Assembly: GCA_023145615.1 (NCBI GenBank)
Contig: JAGLDK010000009.1
Coordinates: forward strand, 1-35,630
Direction: 5' to 3'
DNA from: Ichthyobacteriaceae bacterium
Lineage (GTDB): Bacteria; Bacteroidota; Bacteroidia; Flavobacteriales; JADGDT01
DNA: 35,630 nucleotides
The notes beneath the pieces were generated by a model. That model saw nothing but the letters and a program-made list of their open reading frames with translations, did no database searches and was not told the DNA's origin. Shown here piece after piece: positions 1-9,466 of the stretch. The position numbers and the translations under genes are program-made. Each line of letters opens with the position of its first letter. Positions within the stretch are counted from its first letter, which is position 1.

Positions 1-18
1 ATTAGGTGCGAAACTTGA

Positions 19-412
19 GTTAAAAATACGTATGATAATAAAAACAACTCAATTCGCATTGTTGAAACAAATTATTCTAATGGAGATTACAATGGCTCAA
101 AAGAATCTGAGTTTGATAAATTCGGACACAAGACGTTCTTTTCTACAGTAGCCCACAATGGAGATGGTTGGACAACTAGATCTTATTATGATAAAAAGGG
201 CAGAATTACTAGGTTGGAACAGAAACCAATAGGAGATGGAGATGAAGGGTTATCATCAGATTAATGATTCTGATCGGAGTTTAAATCAGGTAGATACGGA
301 AATGTCTAAATCTTCATTTCCTGAAAAAAAGATAATTTTCGACAAAAAAGGAAGTATTATTTCAGGATTTAGTGAATCTTTTTTTATAGAAATTGAGTTA
401 GAGTATTATTAA
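19..412 (+). pseudogene. Frameshifted remnant of a hypothetical protein (VKNTYDNKNNSIRIVETNYSNGDYNGSKESEFDKFGHKTFFSTVAHNGDGWTTRSYYDKKGRITRLEQKPIGDGDEG / YHQINDSDRSLNQVDTEMSKSSFPEKKIIFDKKGSIISGFSESFFIEIELEYY)
   Basis: Open reading in frame 1 (19-264) without an ATG start, with an in-frame TGA at 16-18. Coding-like sequence continues in the +1 frame (about 245-412), which suggests a 1-nt indel. Confidence 0.6.
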
Positions 413-604
413 TCAAAGTATAGTTTAGAAACTAATAAGGTTATAGGAGTGTCTACCTTTGATGTTACAAATAAAAATTGCCCGTAATTCATTTGTACTG
501 TTTTTACTAGGTAGTCCATTGTCCAATACAGTAAGACAAATACTAATAGTACAAAACTTTTGGCATCCAATTTGAATCAGATTTTTAACACAAATAACAA
601 TAAC

Positions 605-1109
605 ATGAAAAAACTAATCTCATTATTTATTACAACTCTTTTTGCATTATCACAAGGTGTGTTATAGCGCAAGAAGTAACACAAAGAAAAGAGCTTACAA
701 GTGCTATTTAGTCTGAATACACAACTAATAAAATAGAAAAATTTGCAAAATAACTTGCAGATGAAGGAAAGAGAAGTGATAGATATATCTCTTCTGATTG
801 GTATTTCAATACCAATTTTCAGGAATATGAAAAGATGAATACTTATGGGATTTTATACTTAGCAACCTTCACTCACGATGCAGATGAATTACCTCTTAAA
901 AGAGTATTCTTCCGAAATAAAAAAGGAATGTAATTTGAATTCAAGAATTATAAAAGATAGCAGAATATAAAATACCTATTAATATGCCAAGTACAAAAAA
1001 AGTATTTGAAGACAATAGAGTTGACTATTACTATTTAATACCACATTTATTGCTTTTTTTTTGTAGCTACCACTTTGATACACTACCAAAAATACTAATG
1101 CAAAGATAA
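605..1109 (+). pseudogene. Decayed secreted-protein gene: signal peptide MKKLISLFITTLFALSQG followed by a frameshift and several nonsense codons
   Basis: Manual translation: signal-peptide-like start at 605, frame change near 655-660, then IAQEVTQRKELTSAI*SEYTTNKIEKFAK*LADEGKRSDRYISSDWYFNTNFQEYEKMNTYGILYLATFTHDADELPLKRVFFRNKKGM*FEFKNYK, then another frame change near 955 to IAEYKIPINMPSTKKVFEDNRVDYYYLIPH. No intact ORF in the track. Confidence 0.65.
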
Positions 1110-1281
1110 TTCATTATAAATTTATCTTGTAAAGTGTTTAAACTATGTAATAGATAAGGTTAGAATAATATAAAATTTTAGAGATGTTTTTGAAAGTGAA
1201 AAAATGGAAGATGCTGTAGGAATGTTTGCGAAGTGGGGGAGCAAGTGTTATAAATTCTAAAATAAAATAAGTGTTAACTAG

Positions 1282-1315
1282 CAAACACCTTTAATATAGT
1301 TATTAAAGGTGTTTG
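1282..1315. terminator. 15-bp perfect stem-loop (CAAACACCTTTAATA-TAGT-TATTAAAGGTGTTTG) downstream of the decayed genes
   Basis: Perfect inverted repeat with a 4-nt loop; no strong T-run. Confidence 0.5.
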
Positions 1316-1480
1316 TAATGCTTTAGTGTTGAAATTTTAAAATGCTGGTAAAAAGATTAAATGGCAAAATACAAGAAGTAAAATATACTACTAGATGTTA
1401 TATAAATTTTATAAACTTCAGAAGTGCAATTTTACTTTTCAATGGTGGATTGAGCCTTTATCTACATAAATAGTGGTAGA

Positions 1481-1535
1481 ACCAAAAAAGTCCAAAACTT
1501 TGAAAGTATTATTTTTTCTACAAGTTTTTGGACTT
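1481..1535 (-). terminator. Intrinsic terminator for the GH3/M23 minus-strand unit
   Basis: AAGTCCAAAACTT / AAGTTTTTGGACTT inverted repeat (one bulge) followed on the minus strand by TTTTTT. Confidence 0.6.
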
Positions 1536-1604
1536 CAAATATTTGTTTTTAAGCTAAACACAGTTAAATTAACCTTTATAAAACTTACAGCAAAATTAAT
1601 AACA

Positions 1605-3101
1605 TTAACACAAATTCAAACTAATTAATTTATCAGCAATATCTCTATTGTTAGCTAATCTCGGAGTTTTATTTTGTCCACCAAGTTTACCTATTGATTT
1701 CATATAATTATTGAATCCATTTTTCTCAACAACTCTTATCTCTAAGTTTTTTAGTACCGATCCTGTTATTAAATCGTTGTAATACGAATTAAAATTACAT
1801 AGATTATTGTTAATTAATTTGGCAAAACCTTCAATGTTTTCTGGTTGATTTTCAAATTCAATAAACCACTCGTGGTATGGTAAACCCGATTTTGGATTTA
1901 TTTGTGGAGCAACTGTAAATTCGTTAATTTTTATATTAGTATTTTTTACAGTTTGCATTATTGAATCTTCAACTTCCTTTGCAATTACATGCTCTCCAAA
2001 GGCTGATATAAAATGCTTTATTCTACCTGATACTTTAATACGGTATGGTTTTGTTGATGTAAATACTATTGTATCTCCAATGTTATAACCCCATAAACCA
2101 GCATTTGTGTTTAGTATTAATACATAATTTATACCTAACTCAACATCTCCAATTGTGTGTCTTTTTGGGTTTTCGTTATAAAATTCGGTTGCTTTAATAA
2201 ATTCATAAAACATACCATTATCTAACAACAATAACATTCCATCTTCTTTTTGAGAATCCTGAAATGCAATAAAACCTTCCGATGCAGGATATAATTCAAG
2301 CACATCAATTTGGCGTCCAATAAGCTCGTCAAACTTTTTACGATAAGGCTCGTAGGCAACACCTCCATTAATAAATAATGAAAATTTAGGAAATAAATCG
2401 CCAATATTTTTACCCGATTTTTCCACAAGTTTTTCGAAATACATAACCATCCATGGTGGAATACCCGAAATTAATCTCATATCTTCATTTATGGTTTCAT
2501 CAACAATGGCATCAACTTTTTCTTCCCAATCGTTAATCATGTTAGTTTCCCAACTTGGCATTCGGTTGCTTTGTAAATACGATGGAACAAAATGAGCAGT
2601 AATACCCGAAAGTCGTCCTATGTTAATACCGTTTTGCATTGTTAATTCTGGACTTCCTTGTAGAAAAATCATCTTTCCATCTACAAATTCAGTATTTCCG
2701 GTTTCGTTAGCATATAAAAGCAGTGCATTTTTTGCAGCATTAATATGATTTGGCATCGACTCTTTTGTAAGCGGAATATATTTCGATCCTGATGTAGTAC
2801 CTGATGTTTTGGCAAAATACAAAGGTTTTCCTGGCCACAAAATATCTTCCTTTCCGGCAACAACTTCATCAACATATATTTTTAAACCTTCGTAATCTTT
2901 TACAGGAACATTACTCTGAAAATCAGCAATGGTTTTTATTTTATCAAAATTATGATTTTTACCAAATTTTGTTGATTTTGCTGTTTTTATCAGATTTTGT
3001 AAAACTTTTTCTTGAGTTTTAACCGGGTTGCTACTCCATTTTTTAGTTTTGTTAGCAACAATTCCGGCGTATATTTTTGTTAAAAATCTTTTAATAGTCA
3101 T
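1605..3101 (-). CDS. GH3 auxin-responsive promoter family protein (acyl-adenylate/amide synthetase-like)
   Basis: 498-aa ORF; motifs such as YFAKTSGTTSGSKYIPLT, LYPASEGFIAFQ and YNIGDTIVFTS..PYRIKVSGRIKHFISAFGEHV are typical of bacterial GH3-family proteins. Confidence 0.85.
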   Translation of the reverse strand: MTIKRFLTKIYAGIVANKTKKWSSNPVKTQEKVLQNLIKTAKSTKFGKNHNFDKIKTIADFQSNVPVKDYEGLKIYVDEVVAGKEDILWPGKPLYFAKTSGTTSGSKYIPLTKESMPNHINAAKNALLLYANETGNTEFVDGKMIFLQGSPELTMQNGINIGRLSGITAHFVPSYLQSNRMPSWETNMINDWEEKVDAIVDETINEDMRLISGIPPWMVMYFEKLVEKSGKNIGDLFPKFSLFINGGVAYEPYRKKFDELIGRQIDVLELYPASEGFIAFQDSQKEDGMLLLLDNGMFYEFIKATEFYNENPKRHTIGDVELGINYVLILNTNAGLWGYNIGDTIVFTSTKPYRIKVSGRIKHFISAFGEHVIAKEVEDSIMQTVKNTNIKINEFTVAPQINPKSGLPYHEWFIEFENQPENIEGFAKLINNNLCNFNSYYNDLITGSVLKNLEIRVVEKNGFNNYMKSIGKLGGQNKTPRLANNRDIADKLISLNLC

Positions 3102-3110
3102 AGTTTGTAC

Positions 3111-3977
3111 TTATTCAAAGTCAATATAATCAATAGGATTTAGCGGATAACCATCTTGCCATAATTCGAAATGAAGGTGAGGTCCTGTACTTAATTCTCC
3201 GGTTGATCCCGAGCTTGCAATAACCTCTCCCGAAGTTACAACATCGCCTTGTTCAACATTTGCCGATGTGTTGTGTTTGTAAACCGAAATAAGGTTATCG
3301 TTATGCATAATAACCACAACATTACCCGTGGTTGAAGTCCATTCCGAGAAAATTACTGTACCATCGGCAACCGATTTTACAGGCGTACCAACAGCGGCTG
3401 CAATATCAATAGCATAGTGTTTGTTCTTTTTTTCGTATCCGTATGATATTGAACCCGAAATAGGAGGAGCCAAAACAAAATTTTCGTTCTTGTTTTTATC
3501 AAAAACACTGTATCTGTTTTTACTTTCAATTTCAATTCTGAATAACGAATCTTCTTTCGATGCCGAAAAATCAACATCAAGTTTATTTTGCATTATCGAA
3601 TCAACACTTCTCGAATAAAAATCTTCAATATCGCTTGAGTCAACTTCTCCGTTAAGTACCTTAAATAAATTATCAACATAAAGCTGATTGTTTTCAATTA
3701 CCTTCTCTAACGAATCGCTTCTTAACATTAAAGTAGTTGCACTTTTACGCAAACCATTGCTATTGTAACCCGGTATATACTGTTTTAGTGGAGTAGCAAA
3801 AATAATAAATACAGTTCCAGCTACCAATAAAATAGACATACTAGCAAATAGTACAAAAATATTTAATCGGTTAAGATGAGTTGAATATTTTTCATCCATA
3901 GTGTCATCATTCATTATAGTTACTCTATAATTAAATGTCCACTTATGTTTCAATTCGTTTTTCAATTTGTTATTCAT
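3111..3977 (-). CDS. M23 family metallopeptidase with N-terminal TM segment
   Basis: 288-aa ORF; one N-terminal TM helix; HYAIDIAAAVGTPVKSVADGTV...GNVVVIMHND...GPHLHFELW is the LytM/M23 signature. Confidence 0.92.
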   Translation of the reverse strand: MNNKLKNELKHKWTFNYRVTIMNDDTMDEKYSTHLNRLNIFVLFASMSILLVAGTVFIIFATPLKQYIPGYNSNGLRKSATTLMLRSDSLEKVIENNQLYVDNLFKVLNGEVDSSDIEDFYSRSVDSIMQNKLDVDFSASKEDSLFRIEIESKNRYSVFDKNKNENFVLAPPISGSISYGYEKKNKHYAIDIAAAVGTPVKSVADGTVIFSEWTSTTGNVVVIMHNDNLISVYKHNTSANVEQGDVVTSGEVIASSGSTGELSTGPHLHFELWQDGYPLNPIDYIDFE

Positions 3978-4464
3978 ATTATTCCTTAAGTAAGTTAGCT
4001 AAAAGTAAATATTGTGCTAAAGTATAACATCAATATAGTAACAATATAACTTCTTATTAAAAATATTTTTATTTTACAGATATAACACGGCTTTAATTCC
4101 TAATTTGTTATGCCTAAATTATATTTAGTTATGTTTTATATTTCATGTACAATTCTGATGTATAGAATGTTATAGTATTAATTGGTAAATAATAATATTG
4201 CCAATATTTCATTTTATTAAAAATATTTATAGCATGTAAAAATTAATATGTAACATAATTAATATGATTTGTAATTCATCATTAAACCTATGTTTGTTAT
4301 GTAAAATTAAAATGCCTAATATTTTTTTAGTTATTACTTAACTAATGTTATAGTTTTAACCGATTTTTGACTTAAATTAATGTATTATATTACTATTACT
4401 TAATATTTAGTTATAAGGATATAATAGTATAACAGAAACTATAATGGTTTGTTTATATATAATA

Positions 4465-4514
4465 TTATTTTCAAGTCTTTTATAATATCTTGATTATAAA
4501 AGACTTGAAAATAA
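4465..4514. repeat. 22-bp perfect inverted repeat with 6-nt loop in the divergent intergenic region upstream of the PorW/SprE-like gene
   Basis: TTATTTTCAAGTCTTTTATAAT - ATCTTG - ATTATAAAAGACTTGAAAATAA. Confidence 0.85.
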
Positions 4515-4576
4515 AAATCTATTTCATTAAATTACTAGATTTGTAATTGAACCTTTACTCTTAGTATTAAAAAAAG

Positions 4577-7174
4577 ATGATAACAACCTTGAAACATATT
4601 TTACTTAAAATTTCGCCCAAAAATAAATTCAAAACTTTTAGTACAATTAAGTATTTAAGTTTTGTTGTTTTATTTATGCTATCGGCTTGTTCTACAAAAA
4701 ATAATAAGTTTATAAACCGTACATACCATAAAACTACTACTACTTTTAATGTTTTGTTTAATGGAAAATACAGTTTAGATAAAGCTGAAAATGTTATTGT
4801 TGATAATTATATTGATAATTTTAATGAAGTTTTACCAATTACACCATTTCGTACAGGTATGGATGCAATGGCTGCAACTTCGTATTTAAAACAAGCTTCA
4901 GAAAAAGCATCAAAAGCTATTCAAAAACACTCAATGTTTATTGCCGATAAAGAAAGGAATAAACGTATGGATGAGGCGTATATGTTATTAGGAAAGACTA
5001 AGTTTTATCAAACTAAATACTTTCCTGCTTTAGAAGCTTTTAATTATGTTAAAATAAATTTTTCGGCAGGTAAGCAATATTATAATGCAAAATTGTGGTC
5101 AGTAAAAACTAATCTTAAGCTCGAAAACAGCATTCAAGCAATTGATGAAATTAAAAAAATGCTTAAGAATAAAAATTTGCCAGAAGATTTAAAACCCGAA
5201 TTAAATGCTCATTATTCCGACGCTTATCTTCAGCAAAAAAAGTACGATTTATCAATAAAATATATGAAACGTGCTATTAGCAAAGAAAAAGATAAGCGTA
5301 TAAAAACTCGTTATTCTTATATATTAGGACAGTTATATCGTTTAAACGATGATTTAGTAAATTCTACCAAAACATTTGAGTTGATAGAGCAAAACGGAAC
5401 TCCATATGAGTATGCTGTTAATGCCCGACTTGAAAAGGCGGAAAACTTTAATCCTGAAATTAACAATCTCAACAAGTATATAGTTGCGTTAGACGAAATG
5501 CTTGAACAGAAGAAAAACATAAAATTTAAAGGCAAAATATACTATCAAAAAGGATCGGTTTATTATAAAAGTAAAAAGTACAACGATGCTGTAGTAAACT
5601 TTAATTCTGCTATAAAACATTCTGAACGAGATTTTTATTACAAAGGAATTTCTTTTGAAAAACTTGGAAACTTGAATTTTGATATTGCAAAGTATTTAAA
5701 TGCAGCTAATTATTACGATAGTACATTGGCGGTAATGCCAAATACTTATATAAATTATAAACCAATACGCAGAAAAAGAAATCAGCTTGATGATGTAATT
5801 AAATTTTTAAAAATAGCAGAAGCAAATGATAGTGTTTTAAAAATATATAACATGAATGATGAAGATCGTATTGCTTTTTTCGAGAATCATGTTAAGTTAC
5901 TTAAAGCCGATGACGAGGCAAAGAAAGAACAAGAGCGTATTGCAATGGAAGAGGCTATGTATAACGAAGAATCGTCTACTTTAATTGTTGGAAAAAAGAG
6001 TAAGTTCTACTTTTATAATTCGGTAACTCTTGAAAAAGGAAGAGCTGAATTTTCTAAAATTTGGGGAGATCGTCCGTTACAAGATCAATGGAGGATTTTA
6101 AATAGTGCAACCGAAGAATTGGTTTCTGATGAAGAACTAAATCAAGAAGATTCTGAAAATAATTCAGAAAATATTGCAGTATCTGATAGTATAAAAAATG
6201 CTACAGCCGATGCTAAATACAATATTGAATTGTATATAAGTAAAATACCTACTAATACCGATACTATAAATAAATTGGTGTACGATAGAAATTACTCGTA
6301 TTATGTTTTAGGACTTATATATAACGAACAGTTTGGTAAATATAAATTATCGGCAGAAACTTTAGAAGAACTATTAAGTTTTGAACCTGAAGAAGATTTA
6401 AAGTTGCCAACTTATTATTATTTATATAAAAATTATTCGGAACTTAATGATGATGTCAATAAGCAGAAGTATAAAAATATTATTATTAACGATTATAGTG
6501 GAAGTAGATATGCCAATATAATTTTAAATCCGGGTAAGCTTAATTTAGGAGATAAAGAAAAAATTGTTATTAGATATGAAGAGGCTATCAAGCTTTATAA
6601 AAATGAAGAATACCGAGAGGCTCTTTTGTTATCTGAGATATTGTTGAAAGATTATTCTACAGGCGAATTAATACCTCGTATTGAATTAATGAAATCAACT
6701 TTACTAGGAAGACTTAAAGCCCGAGATGATTATGAAAAATCGTTGAAGTATATAATTTTTAATTATCCTAACAACGAAGTTTCAGACAAGGCTAAAGTGC
6801 TTTTAAAAGAAAGTAAAGAAAAACGAAATGTTAAATACGAATCGTATAATAAAGAGTATCCTAGAATTGTAATTATTGCCGATTCGGTACAAGATTTTTC
6901 TAAATTACTGAAACGTACAGAATATAGAGTTTGGCAAAAAAGATTAAAAGTTGAAGTAAGTCAATACTCAATTGATAAAGATGTTTTTGTTGTTTACAAT
7001 TTTGATAAATGGGAAACTGCAGAGGCTTTTAAAGAAGAACTTTTTACAACTAAAGTTGTTGCAAAAGATTTGGGAAATAAAAAGTATGATACTTTTATAA
7101 TTTCTAGGTTTAATTTTGATATTTTGCAACGCAGTAAAAATACCGAGGAGTACAAAAAAATATTAGATCAATAA
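4577..7174 (+). CDS. porW/sprE-like: TPR-repeat lipoprotein, T9SS PorW / gliding SprE-like
   Basis: 865 aa; lipobox FMLSACS; TPR-like repeats; the architecture and its position beside bactofilin and atp genes match the Bacteroidota PorW/SprE family. Confidence 0.75.
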   Translation: MITTLKHILLKISPKNKFKTFSTIKYLSFVVLFMLSACSTKNNKFINRTYHKTTTTFNVLFNGKYSLDKAENVIVDNYIDNFNEVLPITPFRTGMDAMAATSYLKQASEKASKAIQKHSMFIADKERNKRMDEAYMLLGKTKFYQTKYFPALEAFNYVKINFSAGKQYYNAKLWSVKTNLKLENSIQAIDEIKKMLKNKNLPEDLKPELNAHYSDAYLQQKKYDLSIKYMKRAISKEKDKRIKTRYSYILGQLYRLNDDLVNSTKTFELIEQNGTPYEYAVNARLEKAENFNPEINNLNKYIVALDEMLEQKKNIKFKGKIYYQKGSVYYKSKKYNDAVVNFNSAIKHSERDFYYKGISFEKLGNLNFDIAKYLNAANYYDSTLAVMPNTYINYKPIRRKRNQLDDVIKFLKIAEANDSVLKIYNMNDEDRIAFFENHVKLLKADDEAKKEQERIAMEEAMYNEESSTLIVGKKSKFYFYNSVTLEKGRAEFSKIWGDRPLQDQWRILNSATEELVSDEELNQEDSENNSENIAVSDSIKNATADAKYNIELYISKIPTNTDTINKLVYDRNYSYYVLGLIYNEQFGKYKLSAETLEELLSFEPEEDLKLPTYYYLYKNYSELNDDVNKQKYKNIIINDYSGSRYANIILNPGKLNLGDKEKIVIRYEEAIKLYKNEEYREALLLSEILLKDYSTGELIPRIELMKSTLLGRLKARDDYEKSLKYIIFNYPNNEVSDKAKVLLKESKEKRNVKYESYNKEYPRIVIIADSVQDFSKLLKRTEYRVWQKRLKVEVSQYSIDKDVFVVYNFDKWETAEAFKEELFTTKVVAKDLGNKKYDTFIISRFNFDILQRSKNTEEYKKILDQ

Positions 7175-7177
7175 CAT

Positions 7178-7600
7178 ATGTTTTCAAAAATTAAAGAGGA
7201 AGGAAAAGGGCAAGTAACTCAGAGCACAGGAAATCAGCGTAATGTTTTGGCTGCCGGAACTACTATTGTAGGAGAAATAAAATCGGACGGAGATTTTAGA
7301 ATTGATGGTACAGTAAATGGTACAATACAAACAAATGGGCGTATTGTGGTAGGAAAAACAGGTAAGATTGACGGAACTGTAAAGTGTGTTAATGCCGAAG
7401 TAGAAGGTAATATATCGGGTAATTTATATGTTAAAGAATTGCTTTCGCTTAAAAATTCGGCTGTAATTACAGGCGATGTTGTTGTTGGAAAATTAGCAAT
7501 AGAACCAGGTGCTACTTTTGATGCAACTTGTAAAATGGATAGTTCATCTACAATTACAAAAAATGAAACAACAAAACAAAAAAGAGAAAAAGTCTCTTAA
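7178..7600 (+). CDS. Bactofilin (polymer-forming cytoskeletal protein)
   Basis: 140 aa; TTIVGEIKSDGDFRIDGTVNGTIQTNGRIVVGKTGKIDGTVKCVNAEVEGNISGNLYVKELLSLKNSAVITGDVVVGKLAIEPGA beta-helix repeats. Confidence 0.93.
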   Translation: MFSKIKEEGKGQVTQSTGNQRNVLAAGTTIVGEIKSDGDFRIDGTVNGTIQTNGRIVVGKTGKIDGTVKCVNAEVEGNISGNLYVKELLSLKNSAVITGDVVVGKLAIEPGATFDATCKMDSSSTITKNETTKQKREKVS

Positions 7601-7811
7601 TAAAATTCTTAAACTGTCGGGAGTTGGAGTTCAGATGGGGCTAGTAATTTACGTTCTTTCCTTATTAGGAAAAAAACTAGATTTGTATTTTAAAACAAAC
7701 TCAAACACCTACACACTTATTTTAGTGATTGTGGGTGTTGTGGTTTCTACATACGGCTTAATTATACAACTTAAAAAGATAGATGAAGATGAAAGTGATG
7801 GCAAAAAATAA
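7563..7811 (+). CDS. atpZ: AtpZ/AtpI family F0F1-ATPase accessory subunit
   Basis: Two TM helices, KILKLSGVGVQMGLVIYVLSLLGKKLD; the likely ATG at 7563 is in frame with ORF 7509..7811. Overlaps the bactofilin end by 38 nt. Confidence 0.75.
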   Translation: MKQQNKKEKKSLNKILKLSGVGVQMGLVIYVLSLLGKKLDLYFKTNSNTYTLILVIVGVVVSTYGLIIQLKKIDEDESDGKK

Positions 7812-8190
7812 CAGTGTAATTATGTTTTGGCTGCGGCTAACTATAATTTTGATAGTAGGCTTTTATAGTCATAAATTAGTATTAAATAACAATGAATTTA
7901 CTGATAGTTTAGTTTTGTCGTATTTTGTAAATGGATTGCTTGCTTCAATCATTTTTACGATTTTAAATGCATTAAAAAATAAGTATAACAATATTTTAGG
8001 CTTCTTTTATATGATTGGGAGCTTTGTAAAGTTTGTTATTTTCTATTTTGTGTTTTATCCAGTATTTAATTCCGATGGCGATTTATCTAGAACAGAATTC
8101 GCTATATTCTTCATACCGTATGTATTAGCATTAATATTAGAAACTACAGAACTTATTAAAATATTAAATAATAAAATAATTACAGAATAA
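7798..8190 (+). CDS. Small 4-TM membrane protein in atpI position (ATP synthase accessory protein-like)
   Basis: ORF 7783..8190; likely start MAKNNSVIMFWLRL at 7798; located between atpZ and atpB. Confidence 0.6.
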   Translation: MAKNNSVIMFWLRLTIILIVGFYSHKLVLNNNEFTDSLVLSYFVNGLLASIIFTILNALKNKYNNILGFFYMIGSFVKFVIFYFVFYPVFNSDGDLSRTEFAIFFIPYVLALILETTELIKILNNKIITE

Positions 8191-8281
8191 ATAGTTTTTT
8201 CCTTTCATATTTTTTTTTTTGTTGTTTCTTTACTGAACCAAAAAAAACGCCATTTGTGTAACATTTGATACTTAAGTAAAA

Positions 8282-9412
8282 ATGACTGGAAAAAAATTAA
8301 CCTTCAAAATTGCTTTTATTTTTATGCTGACTTCTATAATGTCGATGGCAGAACAAGAGCAAGTTTCTCATGAAACTGAAACTAATCATACGGAAACAGA
8401 AGCTATCCATTCGGGGAAAGAGAAACAACAACAAGAGATTAAGGATTTTGTTAATCATCACTTAAAAGATTCTCATGATTTTTCGTTGTACAACTACACA
8501 AACGATGATGGGGAGAAAGAACATATAGGTATACCACTTCCAATAATTTTGATTGATGCAGAAAATGGAGTTACTGCATTTATGTCTTCAGAGTTCCAAC
8601 ATGGAAAAAAAGTTGTAGAAGTAAATGGTAAATATTTAAAACTTTACCACGAAAAAATATATTACACTGATGCTGATGGTACTATTAACTACGATGAAAA
8701 TCATCATGCTACAAACAAAAGGCCATACGATTTTTCAATAACAAAAAGTGTGGTAATGATATTAGTTACATCAATACTAATGTTTATTTTGTTCCGAAAT
8801 TTAGCCTTATCGTATGCTAAAAACGGAGGAGTACCAACAGGTGCTGGTCGTTTTTTCGAGCCAATAATTATTTATATAAGAGACGAAATTGCTATCCCAA
8901 ATATTGGAGAAAAGCATTACAAAAAATATATGAGTTATTTATTAACTGTATTTTTCTTTGTGTGGTTTTTAAACATGACAGGATTAACTCCGCTTGGAGT
9001 AAATGTAACAGGAAACATAACTGTTACTTTGGCATTGGCTTTATTTACATACTTTATTACAACATTTACAGCTAATAAAAATTATTGGTCGCATATATTT
9101 TGGATGCCTGGAGTACCAAAACCAATGCGTATAATTTTAGCACCAATTGAATTATTAGGTACTATAATTAAACCATTCTCGTTAATGATACGTTTGTATG
9201 CCAATATGGTTGCAGGCCATGTTGTATTAATGAGTATAATTGGTTTAGTATTTTTATTTAAAAACTGGTTGGGAAGTAGCCTTTCGTTTGGTTTAGCTTT
9301 TGCTTTATCAATACTTGAAGTTTTAGTTGCCCTTTTACAAGCATATATTTTTACAATGCTATCGGCATTATATTTCGGTTCGGCTGTTGAGGAACATCAA
9401 GAGGAACACTAA
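8282..9412 (+). CDS. atpB: F0F1 ATP synthase subunit a
   Basis: 376 aa; the conserved LAPIELLGTIIKPFSLMIRLYANMVAGH motif carries the essential Arg; N-terminal signal plus a long His/Glu-rich exported region. Confidence 0.95.
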   Translation: MTGKKLTFKIAFIFMLTSIMSMAEQEQVSHETETNHTETEAIHSGKEKQQQEIKDFVNHHLKDSHDFSLYNYTNDDGEKEHIGIPLPIILIDAENGVTAFMSSEFQHGKKVVEVNGKYLKLYHEKIYYTDADGTINYDENHHATNKRPYDFSITKSVVMILVTSILMFILFRNLALSYAKNGGVPTGAGRFFEPIIIYIRDEIAIPNIGEKHYKKYMSYLLTVFFFVWFLNMTGLTPLGVNVTGNITVTLALALFTYFITTFTANKNYWSHIFWMPGVPKPMRIILAPIELLGTIIKPFSLMIRLYANMVAGHVVLMSIIGLVFLFKNWLGSSLSFGLAFALSILEVLVALLQAYIFTMLSALYFGSAVEEHQEEH

Positions 9413-9466
9413 AGGTTAGTAATAATTACTAAAAACAGAATGTTTAATTAATAATTATATATCATT

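Noticed and set aside
605-1109. Possible stop-codon reassignment (TAA/TAG read as Gln)
   Set aside because: All well-conserved genes in the window (e.g. atpE, atpA, hisF) terminate properly at TAA/TAG, and the same stretch also has frameshifts, so gene decay is the simpler explanation.
1342-1473. 43-aa ORF MLVKRLNGKIQEVKYTTRCYINFINFRSAILLFNGGLSLYLHK
   Set aside because: Short, no recognisable family, in a decayed AT-rich region; could be chance.
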